Notes under the pieces: generated by a model
Told to the model about the DNA's origin: nothing
Database searches by the model: none
The model's input: the letters and a program-made list of their open reading frames with translations, nothing else
Assembly (NCBI GenBank): GCA_023387735.1
Contig: JAEWHP010000041.1
Coordinates: 1-64,000 of the forward strand
DNA from: Pseudomonadota bacterium
Lineage (GTDB): Bacteria > Pseudomonadota > Alphaproteobacteria > Rhizobiales > Xanthobacteraceae
Length of the DNA: 64,000 nt
Reading direction: 5' to 3'
Translations under genes and position numbers: made by a program
Part shown: one piece after another, positions 50,238 through 60,400 of the stretch
Layout: each line of letters opens with the position of its first letter
Position numbering within the stretch: the stretch's first letter is position 1

Positions 50238-51299
50238 ATGGCAGGCCAGTCGATCGGCGATTTGGACGTCGAATATGCCACGACGATTGCCGAACGCGCC
50301 ATACGGTTGATGTCGCAGCAGTCGGTTCCGTCCACCCCGAACAATTTCGCGGTGTGGTTCGAATACTGCATGGGCAGCTCGCTGCCGCTGCGCAAAACCA
50401 TCGACATCCTGATCGCCGGCAAGCGCCCGTTCGACAACGCGACCAATCACGAACTCTACATCACCTACATCTCCCCGCACTCGCCCCCGAACCCGCTGGC
50501 GGGTCTTCCGGAGCAGTTGAGCGGCCTGATCGCCTGCGCCCAGCAATTTCTCAACACCGCCGTCACCGACAGCCGCACGCAGATCGCAGCGCTTGGCGAA
50601 GTCTCATCGCAGGCCGCAGCGTCAGCCGATCCGAAACCGATCATCGCCAAGCTCGTCGATGAATTGTCAAAGGCGACCGCGCGCGCTTCCGCGCTGGAGG
50701 CAAACTTCGCCGCCACCTCGCAGGAACTGGACACCATCCGCGACTCGCTGAAGGCGGCCGAGCAGCGCTCCAACACCGATGCGCTGACCGGGCTGGCCAA
50801 TCGGCACTCGATGGACGAATTCCTTCGCCAGGCCCAGATCGACGCCATGGAAAAGGATGAGGCGCTCAGCGTATTCCTGATCGACATCGATCACTTCAAG
50901 AAATTCAACGACGATTACGGCCACCAGGTCGGCGACCAGGTGCTGCGGCTGGTCGCCAAGGTTCTGCAGGAAGGTGTCCGCGAAGTCGATCTCGCCGCGC
51001 GCTATGGCGGCGAGGAATTGATAGCGGTGCTTCCGGGCGCCGACCTCGAAACGTGTGCGTCGGCCGCCGAACGTATTCGCCGCCGTATTGCCGAAGCCAA
51101 ACTGACCCGCCGCGCAACCGGCAAGGAGATCGGCAGCATCACGGTTTCGATCGGGGTGGCGCAATTCCGACTGGCGGAATCCGCCGAAGCGATGATCGAG
51201 CGATGCGACCGCGGGCTGTACAAGGCCAAGCGAACCGGGCGCAATCGCACCATCACGGAAATCGACCTCGAACGCGAGCCCGAGGCTGGCGCCGCCTAG
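50238..51299 (+). CDS. GGDEF diguanylate cyclase
   Basis: This is a 353-residue cytoplasmic enzyme making cyclic di-GMP. Residues about 1-185 form a helical, partly coiled-coil sensor without membrane helices. The GGDEF domain has DALTGLANRHSMDEFL, FLIDIDHFKKFNDDYGHQVG and the active-site YGGEEL. An inhibitory RxxD site (REVD) lies five residues before GGEEL. It is separated from fliP by a terminator. The start is ATG 50238 with only AGGAAG close by. Confidence 0.93.
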   Translation: MAGQSIGDLDVEYATTIAERAIRLMSQQSVPSTPNNFAVWFEYCMGSSLPLRKTIDILIAGKRPFDNATNHELYITYISPHSPPNPLAGLPEQLSGLIACAQQFLNTAVTDSRTQIAALGEVSSQAAASADPKPIIAKLVDELSKATARASALEANFAATSQELDTIRDSLKAAEQRSNTDALTGLANRHSMDEFLRQAQIDAMEKDEALSVFLIDIDHFKKFNDDYGHQVGDQVLRLVAKVLQEGVREVDLAARYGGEELIAVLPGADLETCASAAERIRRRIAEAKLTRRATGKEIGSITVSIGVAQFRLAESAEAMIERCDRGLYKAKRTGRNRTITEIDLEREPEAGAA

Positions 51300-51307
51300 A
51301 GCCTCAT

Positions 51308-51403
51308 CGGTTCTGATTGAATCAGAACCGGGCTCTAGTCTTTTGTTTTGACGCGTTTTCTTTACGCGAACCGGTATCCACTTCGCTCGAAAACGCTCTG
51401 GCG
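51308..51403. repeat. Dispersed repeat with 23-bp palindrome
   Basis: CGGTTCTGATT-G-AATCAGAACCG (51308-51330) is a perfect palindrome just after the cyclase stop. A following stretch (51340-51400) reads like another element that I remember as common in Bradyrhizobium (ACGCGAACCGGTATCCACTT). The same 23-bp palindrome recurs at 57233-57255. Confidence 0.7.
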
Positions 51404-51578
51404 CGATCGCGGCCAAATCAAGACAGACCGAATATCCAGCGACTTGGCGCGGCGGCTGCGAGATCACCAGCCTGCCCCATTTGCGCGCTAAGGCATTGAT
51501 CGCAGCGCCGGGCTGCCGCCGGGAACAAATCCGGGCCGTCGCGGCTTATCTACGACGCCTCAATGCCGGGAGTATTCC

Positions 51579-51875
51579 ATGAAAATCGCAGGGTTGATTA
51601 TGGCTGCAACCGCAGCCCTCAGCATCGTCGGTTCGTCGGCGTTTGCCCAGCAGACGCGTACAGGAATGGTGACCAGGATCGATCGGATCAGCGGCACCAT
51701 CACGATCAAGGATGTTCCTGACGGCACGGTCGGCGCGAACACCACCCTTGCGACCGAGGAATTCAAGGTGCCGGATAGCTCGCGCCTGAACGAGATTCAC
51801 GCCGGCGACCGCGTCACATTCGCGGTCAGTGAATCTTCGGGGACCAAGACCCTCACGAAAATCGACAAGAAGTGA
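51579..51875 (+). CDS. Small exported OB-fold-like protein (CusF-like)
   Basis: This 98-residue protein has a signal peptide ending at AFAQQ. The mature part GMVTRIDRISGTITIKDVPD followed by EIHAGDRVTFAVSE has the spacing of CusF-type OB folds. The copper-binding Met/His/Trp residues of CusF are not seen, so metal binding is doubtful. Confidence 0.7.
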   Translation: MKIAGLIMAATAALSIVGSSAFAQQTRTGMVTRIDRISGTITIKDVPDGTVGANTTLATEEFKVPDSSRLNEIHAGDRVTFAVSESSGTKTLTKIDKK

Positions 51876-51957
51876 GATGCGTCGAAGCGGCATTCGGTTC
51901 TGGATGCCGCTTCGACTGATCAGGTAGCGGGCTTCGATCTTTCGCAACGCCCCCGGT

Positions 51958-52176
51958 CTATCGCGACGGCGTCCTGTCGAGCGAGGCGCGAATTTCGGCG
52001 ACCGTCTCGTCGCAATATTTGTTCAGCTTCTGGAATTGCTGCTCCAGCACCCGGAGCTTCCAGGCCCGTTTCGCCTGCACGTCCCGGTCGATGTTGAATT
52101 TGTCGGCCGGCGAAGGGCGCGACGCCTCCGTTCTCGGCACGAACCACGGCGACTGGTCACTCTTGGTGGAAGCCAT
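51958..52176 (-). CDS. Small hypothetical protein, 72 residues
   Basis: An ATG with AAGGCG 5 bases upstream starts a soluble, charged, probably helical product (KRAWKLRVLEQQFQKLNKYC). No family is recognised. The gap downstream to 52408 shows nothing certain. Confidence 0.5.
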   Translation of the reverse strand: MASTKSDQSPWFVPRTEASRPSPADKFNIDRDVQAKRAWKLRVLEQQFQKLNKYCDETVAEIRASLDRTPSR

Positions 52177-52408
52177 CTGTACGCCTTACAAATCGAGGGC
52201 CTCGGTCGAACTTCCTTACACTATTGCGCCGTCATGACGACTTTGCGGCAAGAATTGCGAGCGAGGTCGATTTGATGGCAAAAGATGGACGCCTGCGGCG
52301 AACGGGCGGCACGACCTCGTAGTCTTACGGGGTTTTTGTCCACGATTACGATGCAATCGGCGGCCAACATTACCGAAGTGTCATTTGTTGCTTTAAAGAT
52401 AGTTGAAA

Positions 52409-52648
52409 ATGCCCGCAGTGCCTTCAGAAGCCGGTCTGCCTCCGCGCTGCGAGAGCTGCGGTACGGGCACGGCGAGGCTTGGAAAACTGCCCCCCATCGG
52501 ACTACGCCCCCTCCTCTACGTGTACAAGTGCAGCGCCTGCAACCAGATCACCTCGATCGAGCCCGAGCGGCACGATAGCCCCACCATCAGCCCAACCCTT
52601 GCCCCGCCGATGGTGACTGCAAACAAGAAAGCCCCGCACACGGTCTGA
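52409..52648 (+). CDS. Small zinc-ribbon protein
   Basis: The 79-residue protein has two Cys pairs (RCESCGTG and YKCSACNQI) 26 residues apart, forming a zinc ribbon. The rest is low complexity. The ATG lacks a clear ribosome site. Confidence 0.6.
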   Translation: MPAVPSEAGLPPRCESCGTGTARLGKLPPIGLRPLLYVYKCSACNQITSIEPERHDSPTISPTLAPPMVTANKKAPHTV

Positions 52649-52693
52649 CGGCGAGCGCCGGCCACCTGTCCGCCGAATGCGCCCGCGCGCATG

Positions 52694-52713
52694 CGTTTTC
52701 CTGAAGGAAAACG
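52694..52713. other. Perfect 9-2-9 hairpin before FAD oxidoreductase
   Basis: CGTTTTCCT-GA-AGGAAAACG is a perfect inverted repeat in the 149-base gap between the zinc-ribbon and oxidoreductase genes. There is no T-run after it. It could be an operator or a 3' end. Confidence 0.4.
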
Positions 52714-52797
52714 TGGCGATGGCGCCTGACCGGGTTTGATCCCGGGCCGGTCGGATGTAAAGCTGCAGGCCAACTCGGCAAAAAAGAAGGCAGGGGC

Positions 52798-54192
52798 ATG
52801 CCCGACGGCTTCATCGACGAACTGCGCAGCACTCTGGACAAGGGCTCGGTCCTGTGCGGGGACGAGATCGACGCGCGCTATCATCACGACATGTCCGGAA
52901 TTCCGGTCCCGAAGCCGCGTGCCGTCGTCCGCCCGAAGACGACCGAAGACGTATCCGCCCTGCTGCGGCTCTGCCACCGTCACGGCGTGCCGGTCACGAC
53001 CCAGGGCGGCATGACCGGTCTGGTGCGCGCCACGCTGCCGAATGCGGACGAAATCGTGCTGTCGATGGAGCGCATGAACGCCGTCGAGGAAGTGGATGTC
53101 CCGGGCGGCGTCGCGATCGCGCAGGCTGGCACGCCGCTGCAGAAACTCCAGGAACGGGTCGAACAGGACGGCATGATGTTTCCGCTCGATCTTGGCGCAC
53201 GCGGCAGTTGCACCATCGGCGGCAATATCTCGACCAATGCCGGCGGCAATCGCGTCATCCGCTACGGAATGACGCGCGACCTGATCCTCGGCCTCGAAGT
53301 GGTCACTCCCGACGGTACCGTGCTCAAGGGACTGCGCAAGTACATCAAGAACAACACCGGCATCGACCTGAAGCATCTCTATATCGGCACCGAAGGCATT
53401 CTGGGCGTGGTGACGCGCGCAGCTCTTCGGATATTTCCGGCGCCGGCCGAACGCCAGGTGGCGCTTTGCGCGCTCCCCTCGTTCGGGAAAGTCACGGCGT
53501 TTCTCAAGCTGGCGCGACGATCGCTCGGCGGCGAACTGACCGCGTTCGAGGTGATGTGGAACGCCTACTACCGCCAGACCGTCGAGCGCGTGAAAGGCGT
53601 GGTTGGTCCGCTGTCGACCGATCATCCGTTCTATGTGCTGCTGGAAGCCTCCGGAAGCGACGCCGAGCGGATGCGCAACAGCCTCGAGCAAATGCTGGAA
53701 ACGGCGATGGGCGAAGATCTGATACTCGACGCCACGCTGTCGACCTCGAACGCATCTGCGGCAGCAATCTGGCGCATCCGCGATTCCAGCGTCGAACTCG
53801 GCCGCAGCTTTCCGTTCGCAGCAAGGATGGGATTCGACGTCAGTATCGCCATCGACAGGATGGAGGAATATGCCGATACGCTCGATGCGCGAGTGAAAGC
53901 GATCGATCCGCAGGCCTTCACCATCGTGATGGGACATGTCGGCGACGGCAATCTGCATCCCAGCGTGTATCACGAGCATACGCCGGACAAGCACGATCAA
54001 TTCGAAAGACTGGTCTACGACCTCACGGGCGAGTTCGGCGGCTCGATCTCGGCCGAACACGGCATCGGCATCCTGAAGCGGCCGTACCTGAAGATGAGCC
54101 GGACCGAAGCTGAAATCGAAACCATGCGCACGCTCAAGCGCGCGCTCGATCCGAAGAACATCCTCAACCCGGGACGGATTTTTACGGTCTAG
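52798..54192 (+). CDS. FAD-linked oxidoreductase, GlcD/D-lactate dehydrogenase type
   Basis: This 464-residue flavoenzyme oxidises a 2-hydroxy acid. The FAD domain is KPRAVVRPKTTEDVSALLRL and GARGSCTIGGNISTNAGGNR with RYGMTRDLILGLEVVTPDG. The C-terminal substrate domain has MGHVGDGNLHPSVYHE and SAEHGIGILKR, with the conserved His residues. It could be a D-2-hydroxyglutarate, D-lactate or glycolate enzyme; no GlcE/GlcF partner is next to it. Confidence 0.9.
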   Translation: MPDGFIDELRSTLDKGSVLCGDEIDARYHHDMSGIPVPKPRAVVRPKTTEDVSALLRLCHRHGVPVTTQGGMTGLVRATLPNADEIVLSMERMNAVEEVDVPGGVAIAQAGTPLQKLQERVEQDGMMFPLDLGARGSCTIGGNISTNAGGNRVIRYGMTRDLILGLEVVTPDGTVLKGLRKYIKNNTGIDLKHLYIGTEGILGVVTRAALRIFPAPAERQVALCALPSFGKVTAFLKLARRSLGGELTAFEVMWNAYYRQTVERVKGVVGPLSTDHPFYVLLEASGSDAERMRNSLEQMLETAMGEDLILDATLSTSNASAAAIWRIRDSSVELGRSFPFAARMGFDVSIAIDRMEEYADTLDARVKAIDPQAFTIVMGHVGDGNLHPSVYHEHTPDKHDQFERLVYDLTGEFGGSISAEHGIGILKRPYLKMSRTEAEIETMRTLKRALDPKNILNPGRIFTV

Positions 54193-54220
54193 ACGCAGCC
54201 ATCCCGGTCAGCAGAGGCGC

Positions 54221-54457
54221 TCACTCCTTGAAGTCGTATTGCTTGCAGAGGTGATCGCCGATCTGGACCATCATGGCGACGCATTCGGGATAGCCGGGCT
54301 TGGCAACCGTGGCGGCGTCGGCACTGGCACGGAATTCCCAGCTGTCGCCGTCGCGAAGCACCGAGATGACGATGCCGTCGGGACAATCGACATGAACCTT
54401 CAATTCGGCCCGCGCCATCGCGATCAGTTCGGCTTCGGTCCTGGCTGGCTTGGTCAT
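54221..54457 (-). CDS. Small hypothetical protein, 78 residues
   Basis: GGGAGG precedes the ATG. The product has ELIAMARAELKVHVDCPDGI followed by ISVLRDGDSWEFRASAD and ends HLCKQYDFKE. It is soluble. I do not recognise a family, though short proteins with this layout are frequent in rhizobia. Confidence 0.7.
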   Translation of the reverse strand: MTKPARTEAELIAMARAELKVHVDCPDGIVISVLRDGDSWEFRASADAATVAKPGYPECVAMMVQIGDHLCKQYDFKE

Positions 54458-54623
54458 CGTGGCGCCTCCCCCGGCAGGTTGTTGGCCCGCAGGTTGGCGC
54501 TTTGACGCGCCTCTGTCGAGGGACGAAGAAACGGACGCGCCAACTGGTCGCGCTTCTCAAAGGCGTGGGCCACTCCCGGCCTGGAACGTGCGCGGGTTGC
54601 CAACGTGCCGGGAGTTCGGCGCG

Positions 54624-55007
54624 CTAAGGCGCCGGGCTCGCCGGCTTCGCCTCGGCAATGATCCGCAGCGAGGCGGCCTGGTCCGGATCGGGCTCCGGGC
54701 TCATGCCGATCGGATCGCGGCGCGATGGCGACGCTTGCTGAACGTGCTTGGTGAATATCCTGACGATCTGGCCCTTGAAGCACGGCCCCCTGTCGAAAAC
54801 ATCGGATGCGATGCCCTCTACCGCATCCCGCAGCGCCAGGAATTGCGCCTGCCTCGCAATGCTCTCGGTGCCCTTTGCGCCTCCAAGTTCATCCATGGCG
54901 GCGTCACTGATCTGACACTCGACGGCAACGCCGTCGTTGAGCATCGTGAACCTGAACGCGAAGCGTTCGTTGTCGTGTCCTATTATTCGGTCCCGCGTCA
55001 ACGGCAT
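54624..55007 (-). CDS. DUF1488-like protein
   Basis: From ATG 55007 the frame codes 127 residues. The block FAFRFTMLNDGVAVECQISD followed by AAMDELGGA resembles DUF1488, a small alpha-beta domain of unknown role. The open frame continues upstream without a start signal and overlaps another likely gene. The C-terminal 35 residues are low complexity. Confidence 0.6.
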   Translation of the reverse strand: MPLTRDRIIGHDNERFAFRFTMLNDGVAVECQISDAAMDELGGAKGTESIARQAQFLALRDAVEGIASDVFDRGPCFKGQIVRIFTKHVQQASPSRRDPIGMSPEPDPDQAASLRIIAEAKPASPAP

Positions 55008-55161
55008 CAGACAGCCAGCTCTTGAACGGCAAAAGTGCGAGGAGCGCCTCTGCGGCGCTGGCAATCTCCTATTGCGCCAACGCGTCAAAAGTTGGTCGAA
55101 GCCGAGGCCGGACTCGGATCTCGCCACTTGCTTGGAATTCGATCGGAGATCGGCTATGCCG

Positions 55162-55464
55162 CTAGCGACCTGCGGGAAGGTCGCCAAGAAGGTTCGACAG
55201 CTGGATGGCAAGCTTGCGGAGCCGGGCATTCTCCTCGAGCAGCACCAGAACGTCTCTGGTTTCCTGCTGCCTGGATTGATCCTGCCGAAGGCCATCCGCT
55301 TGTTCGAGCAGCGGCGACAGCACGGCGAAAAATTCATCACTACGCTGAGACGGACGTCCGCCCTGAAAGATATTGTCCTGAAGCAATGGCGCGACGTTGT
55401 CCGCATGCCCCCGACGTCCATCGAGGCGGACCGACTTGTTCTGCAGCGAATGTTCGAAACTCAT
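55162..55464 (-). CDS. Small coiled-coil protein (LLEENARLR type)
   Basis: The 100-residue product ends with LVLLEENARLRKLAIQLSNL, a coiled-coil block. A near-identical block occurs in the product at 56877-57125 on the other strand, which argues that both genes are real paralogues. The N-terminal part is not conserved between them. A longer open frame on the plus strand overlaps and is less likely. Confidence 0.6.
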   Translation of the reverse strand: MSFEHSLQNKSVRLDGRRGHADNVAPLLQDNIFQGGRPSQRSDEFFAVLSPLLEQADGLRQDQSRQQETRDVLVLLEENARLRKLAIQLSNLLGDLPAGR

Positions 55465-55725
55465 GACGAATCCCCAATGCGGACGGACGTGCTCCCTGTC
55501 GTCCTTTCAAAGGACCAACTTCGATTGAGTCCGGGGCAAATTTGAGTCGGGAAAAAGATCAGCACAAGATATTCGCTTGTTGCAGAGCCGTCACAGCCGA
55601 TACTTTTTCAAGCCACATGTTTTCAAGTCACATGGCGGATCGGATCCGGCCAAATTTTTGACGTATGACAAAGCATCCTAGCCACCGCGCGGATCGGAGT
55701 ATTTAACCGCGTCAGGGGCGTATCA

Positions 55726-55923
55726 ATGACAGATTTTTTGACCAATGCGGATCACTGGCGCAAGCGCGCGGAGCGGACAAGGGCCTTGGCCGCGAATGCG
55801 GTGAAGGATCAGGGCCGCCTGCTCAAGGTAGCGGAAGAGTATGACAGGCTGGCTACTCTCGCAGAAGGACGGCGAAGCACGGTCCAGACGAGCAGGTACG
55901 CACCGTCGGGCCGCCACGAATAA
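55726..55923 (+). CDS. Small hypothetical protein, 65 residues
   Basis: It begins MTDFLTNADHWRKRAERTRA and has a KVAEEYDRLATLAE helix. Short proteins with HWR.RAEE..ALA and AEDYDRLA patterns are common in Bradyrhizobium. The function is unknown. Confidence 0.65.
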   Translation: MTDFLTNADHWRKRAERTRALAANAVKDQGRLLKVAEEYDRLATLAEGRRSTVQTSRYAPSGRHE

Positions 55924-56260
55924 TCTCCCTCGTTCAAACAGGCATTTTCGCTGCACGGCATCTTGGCCCGGCGGATGAAGCTGCCGGATCGGTCGTGCGC
56001 GCGTCGCCCGAAATGGTGCGCGCCGCGGGGCCGGATCGCGTCAGTCTCGGCGCGACCCAAGCCGCCCGAAGGTGGCTTCCTGATCGTCCGCTGGCCAAGC
56101 CAAAGGCGCCAGAACAAGCCCAGATATCCGGGATCCTACGGGAATGTGTGGCGCACAAATCACACTCGCCAACAGCGTTCATCGCCTTGCGACCGCGCAA
56201 TTGCAGTTGAATTAACGAATCAACTAGACCGCTAGTGGGGCTGGGAAGCGGAGAGTTAGT
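55924..56260. other. Gene-free gap
   Basis: I see no gene, repeat or terminator in this stretch. Open frames here have biased composition and no start signals. Confidence 0.4.
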
Positions 56261-56359
56261 ATGAGAGTCGCTTCCTTAGAAAGTGTACTGACGGCGGCCA
56301 CGCTGGTAACGGCCATCGTCGTCGTGCTGTGGGCAATCAAAATTGTCTACGGCGCGTAA
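56261..56359 (+). CDS. 32-residue single-pass membrane peptide
   Basis: GGAG lies 8 bases before the ATG. The product is MRVASLESVLTAATLVTAIV followed by VVLWAIKIVYGA, one hydrophobic helix. No family is known to me. Confidence 0.5.
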   Translation: MRVASLESVLTAATLVTAIVVVLWAIKIVYGA

Positions 56360-56570
56360 ACAGGCAGGTAGCTGTAGTCGAACTCGAATCCTCCGACAAA
56401 GAAGAGGTTCGCGACAAAGCCATCACTTCCGCGGCGGCGGAAGCCTTCTGTTTCCTTTGCCGGCGAGGCCTTCGCCGGGTGTTCGCCCTATCCGACGCGT
56501 ATTGGCTCTGGTTCACGACCTCGCGCGATCTTCGCTCGGGCCGCGGGAAGCATTTGGTTTCAAGTCTCTG

Positions 56571-56666
56571 ATGCACTTCAATTTTTATCTGATGAATGCG
56601 GCGTTTGTTCTCCTGGGTCTCGAGGTCATTTACGCGCTCTATCAATTGGCCAAGCTGGTCCATTAA
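56571..56666 (+). CDS. Possible 31-residue membrane peptide
   Basis: It codes MHFNFYLMNAAFVLLGLEVI followed by YALYQLAKLVH. A single helix is likely, but no ribosome site is visible close to the ATG. It resembles the peptide at 56261 in size only. Confidence 0.3.
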   Translation: MHFNFYLMNAAFVLLGLEVIYALYQLAKLVH

Positions 56667-56876
56667 GGCGCCACGCTCAGGCTGTATTTTCTCAGAATAG
56701 CCGCACAGGCTGCATTTTCCCAACAGACTCGCCGCAATGACGCCGCTTTCGCGCCAGGGTCGGCGCATGGCGATTCCAATTTTAGTCGCAAATTCGCCGG
56801 GCGACTCACCCCACTCTCGCCGCGCGAACAAAGCGACTGGGGGCGCGTTCGGTATTTTGAAATTGGAGTATCAATC

Positions 56877-57125
56877 ATGCGCATAGATCATCCGCCGCAT
56901 ACTAAGCGTATCCGCCGCAGTGAACCCTCCCTCTGGGCCGACGAATCTGCCGACGACGCGCTTTCGCTACTGGGGCCGGCCCTTCAAGGGGACGGACCGG
57001 CCGACTGTGTCGACGATCGTGCCGACGAAACAAACGCGCTGCTTGAAGAAAATGCCCGGCTTCGGGAGCTCTTGGTCCAGCTGTCGGACCTCATCCGCAG
57101 AAACGGCATTCACCCGAGGAGTTGA
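56877..57125 (+). CDS. Small coiled-coil protein (LLEENARLR type)
   Basis: This 82-residue product has NALLEENARLRELLVQLSDL near its C-terminus, nearly identical to the block in the protein at 55162-55464. The N-terminal half is acidic (WADESADDALSLLG). The role is unknown; the block would self-associate as a coiled coil. Confidence 0.65.
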   Translation: MRIDHPPHTKRIRRSEPSLWADESADDALSLLGPALQGDGPADCVDDRADETNALLEENARLRELLVQLSDLIRRNGIHPRS

Positions 57126-57437
57126 TACCTGGCGGACATTATCCGCCGGGCACGCTGACGTCCGCCGGTTGACACGGAAGCGGACCTGCCATTTGACGGC
57201 AATCTCCGAATTGAATCGGAGCTCGAGCATTTCGGTTCTGATTGAATCAGAACCGAAGCTCCAAATTCTTGGTTTGATGAAATTTTATACCGCAGGCAAA
57301 TCGGCGCGAGCTTGACTGCCACGCAAACCGCGATCGACCCGGTTCAAGTCCCGGTCAGGCTTTCGCTTTAAACGCCACAGAGATCGATACCGCCGGAAGG
57401 TCTCCTCTCCGGCGGCATCCTCCGCCGGACGAGGCCT
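57126..57437. other. Gene-free gap with palindrome and hairpin
   Basis: It holds the perfect 27-bp palindrome TTCGGTTCTGATT-G-AATCAGAACCGAA (57231-57257), whose inner 23 bp match 51308-51330. CCGCCGGA at 57390-57397 pairs with TCCGGCGG at 57408-57415, close to the 3' end of the minus-strand TPR gene. No gene is seen. Confidence 0.6.
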
Positions 57438-60400
57438 CTACCTCGTCGCCCCGGCCCGCTTGCCTGCGATCGTGGGCAAGGAGCCGGTATGAACCGGCTC
57501 GCCCCTGGTCATTTCCGGCGATTGCGGTGCACGCGCCGTGGCGTCCGGGAAGCGGATCTTCATTTCGCGGATGAACCCTTCGAGCGTGTCGACGCTGGCC
57601 GCCATCCTGGCGATCAGGGCGAACTCGGCGCTGTTGGAAGCGGCCGGCCTGCTCGCGGTGTCGAACTGCAGCTTGTCAGCCTCGCCCGACATCAGCGGCG
57701 CGAATTTTTCGCGGAAGCGCGCCAGGCCGATCGCATCCTCGGCCAGCGCATATCCGACAACGGCGCGGATCACGTCGCCCTTCTCGGCTGCGTTCAGCGG
57801 TTTGAAGTCGCGCCAGCGGTCGGCGTAATACAGTTCGATCTGTTCGGAGGCCTCTCGCCACTGCCGCTGGGCCCAGTAGATGTCCGAGCGCAGCCGGATC
57901 GCCTCGCGGCCTGTGATGTTGGACACGATGTCGAGCGCGAGGTCGTGGCGACCGACGTCGCTCTGGGCGCGGGCCTCCAGCAACAGCCGCTGCTGCCGCA
58001 GTTCGCCGGAGAGATCGGCGATGCGCGACGAGCGCAGCGCTGCGATCGCGCGGTCCGGCTTGCGGTTGGTGAGGTAGACCATGGCCAGCCGCGCGGCCAC
58101 CTGCGCGCGCGCCGCCCCCTCCAGCCGCTTGTCGACCTGGTATTGCAGCAGCTCGGCAGCCTGGTCGAGCAGGTCGATCGAGGCCAGCCGCTCCGCAAGA
58201 CGACGGATCATTTCATCGCCACGGCGGCCGATCGGCGTCAGTTCGCGATATTCGTAGAACATGGCCAGCGCGTCGACCGGCTTCATGTCCTCGCCCTTCG
58301 GGCTGAGAAAGAGCTGCGCAAACAGCGCGGACGCCGCGTCCTGGCTCTGCCGCGACAGTTCGGCATTGGGCTGCATCCGGGTCGCGGTCTTGGCGGCCGA
58401 GAGCGAGTCCACATATCGTCCGGTGTCGGCGTAGATCTGCACCATCCGGTTCAACGTCATCAGCTCGATCGCGTCGCCGCGCCAGATCGCTGACAGCGTC
58501 TCCAGTTCACGCAGCAGTTCGGCCTGGCCGAGTTCGCCGCGCTTGTGGCTCAAGAGTGATCCGAGCAGCCTCGCCTCGGCCGACGCCTGCCGGTCGCTGG
58601 AGTGCGCTGCAAACCTGTAAGCGTCGATCGCGTCCTTGTCGTGTCCCAGCGCCTCGGCCAGCCGCCCGCGCAGCACGGCCATCTCGGGCTTCATGTCGGC
58701 GGGGATGCCGATCACGTCAAGTTCGCTGCGCCGGCGCGAGGCGCCAGCGTAATCCTTCACCTCGAGCGCGGCCCGCATCGCGTCGAGCGTGATGAGGCGC
58801 TGCAGTTCGAGCGGCAGCGAGGCGATCGAGAATTCGGCGTTCTTGAATTTTTCACGCGCGTCGGCCCATTTTTCCTGACGCGCGAAGGCAAAACCCTTCC
58901 ACAATTGGGCGTCGTAGCCGTTGCCGATCGCAGGACTGGCGAGAACCCTGAGCCCCCGCTCGGGATGGCCGATCAGGATGCTGGCGATCGCATTCACCAT
59001 CAGCACGGCAGCCTCTTCGGAGCCCTGCTTGGTCTCGGAGAGAATGAGATTGGTGACGCCGCGGGCTTCCTGATACATTTCCCGCGCCATGTAGAAATTG
59101 GCAAGCTCGAGACGGACCGGCGTCCTCTGTTCCGGCGGGGTGGCAGCAACGGCGTTGATCAGCGTATCAAGCCGCGTGAAAAACCTTTCCTCGCGGTTCT
59201 TGCGCCACTCCTCAGCGTCGAACAGCGGCCGCACCGCGGCGGTCGCGCGCTCGGCGGCAACGTCGGCCGACGACAGCGTCAAGCCGCCTGGCCGGCCAAG
59301 CAGCACCTTGTCGGCGCCGACCTCGGCGCTGACATCGTCGGAATTGGGAAGAACCACCACGCCGTGCACGGTTTCCAGCAGCGACAGCTCGACGAAATCC
59401 TGCCGCTTGAGAAGGCCGCGGGTCGGCGGCGGCGCGGTGACAACGACGAGCGCATCGCCGGCGTCGGGATCGATCAGCCGGTGCATCGCCCCCGGACTGG
59501 CGAGCGGCACGCTGACACTGGCGAGCGCGGGATCGGTGACGTTGCGCAGCACTGCCAGCGGCAGCGGCGGAGCCTGGCCGCGATCGGCAAGCGTCAGCGT
59601 CCACTCCGTGCCGTTGGCGCGGCCTTCACTCTCGAGCGAGGCAATCTGGGGCCGGTTGAGCCTGATACGGATGGCCTGCCCCTTCTCCAGCGGCAGCCGG
59701 CTGACATCGCCGATGATGGATCCGCCCTTGGCGCGGATCGGCTCGACGTCGATCGGCGTAGCCTGGTCGAACACCAGCCACACGGTGTCGGCCCGGCGGA
59801 ACAGCGCCGCGGGCGTCGGCCCGGCAAAGGTGAACGTCATCCGAAGGGCGTCGCTGTCGCGCCTCGCCTCGACGGATGTGACGTTATTTTTCTGACCACT
59901 CTCTTTTGGCTGAGGCGATATCGCCGGCATCGCTGGTTTTGCCGCCTCGACCGGTACGGGCGCCTGCTTGGGGGTGGCGGCCTTTGGTGCTTCCGCCGCC
60001 ATCTGGACCGGCTCTGCCGGCGGCGCGGGCTTCGCGGCTTGCACCGGCGATGTGTTTGCAGTCGCGACCGCGGGCGCTGCGTTCTCGATCAACGGCACGG
60101 CCTTGTCGGCAGTGGGTGTGGCGATCTCTGTTGCGGCTGGAATCTTTTCGGGCGCTTCACGCGCCTGTCCGGGCTTGATCTCGATCCCGGCCTGCTCGGC
60201 AATCTGCTCAGAGGTGACGGGCGGAGGCTCCGCGGACTGCTGCGGGGGCGGCATCGCTTCCTTGAGCCGCTTGTCGCGGGAAGCCCGCGCGGCTGTCTGC
60301 GGCTTGGCCGGAGGCGTCGCTGCGGCCTGCGGCTCCGGCAGCGTCGTCTTTTCCGCCTGCTGGAAGGCGACGTCGATCACATAGTTCTTTTCCTCGCGGA

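Noticed and set aside
52516..54060. Minus-strand open frame of 514 codons
   Set aside because: Antisense to the FAD oxidoreductase with intact FAD and substrate motifs.
54937..55545. Plus-strand 202-codon frame
   Set aside because: It overlaps the DUF1488-like gene and the coiled-coil gene, whose LLEENARLR block has a paralogue nearby; the plus frame has no such support.
57320..57375. tRNA-like GGTTCAAGTCCCGG stretch
   Set aside because: It recalls a T-arm, but the stem does not pair properly and no matching acceptor or anticodon arm is found upstream.
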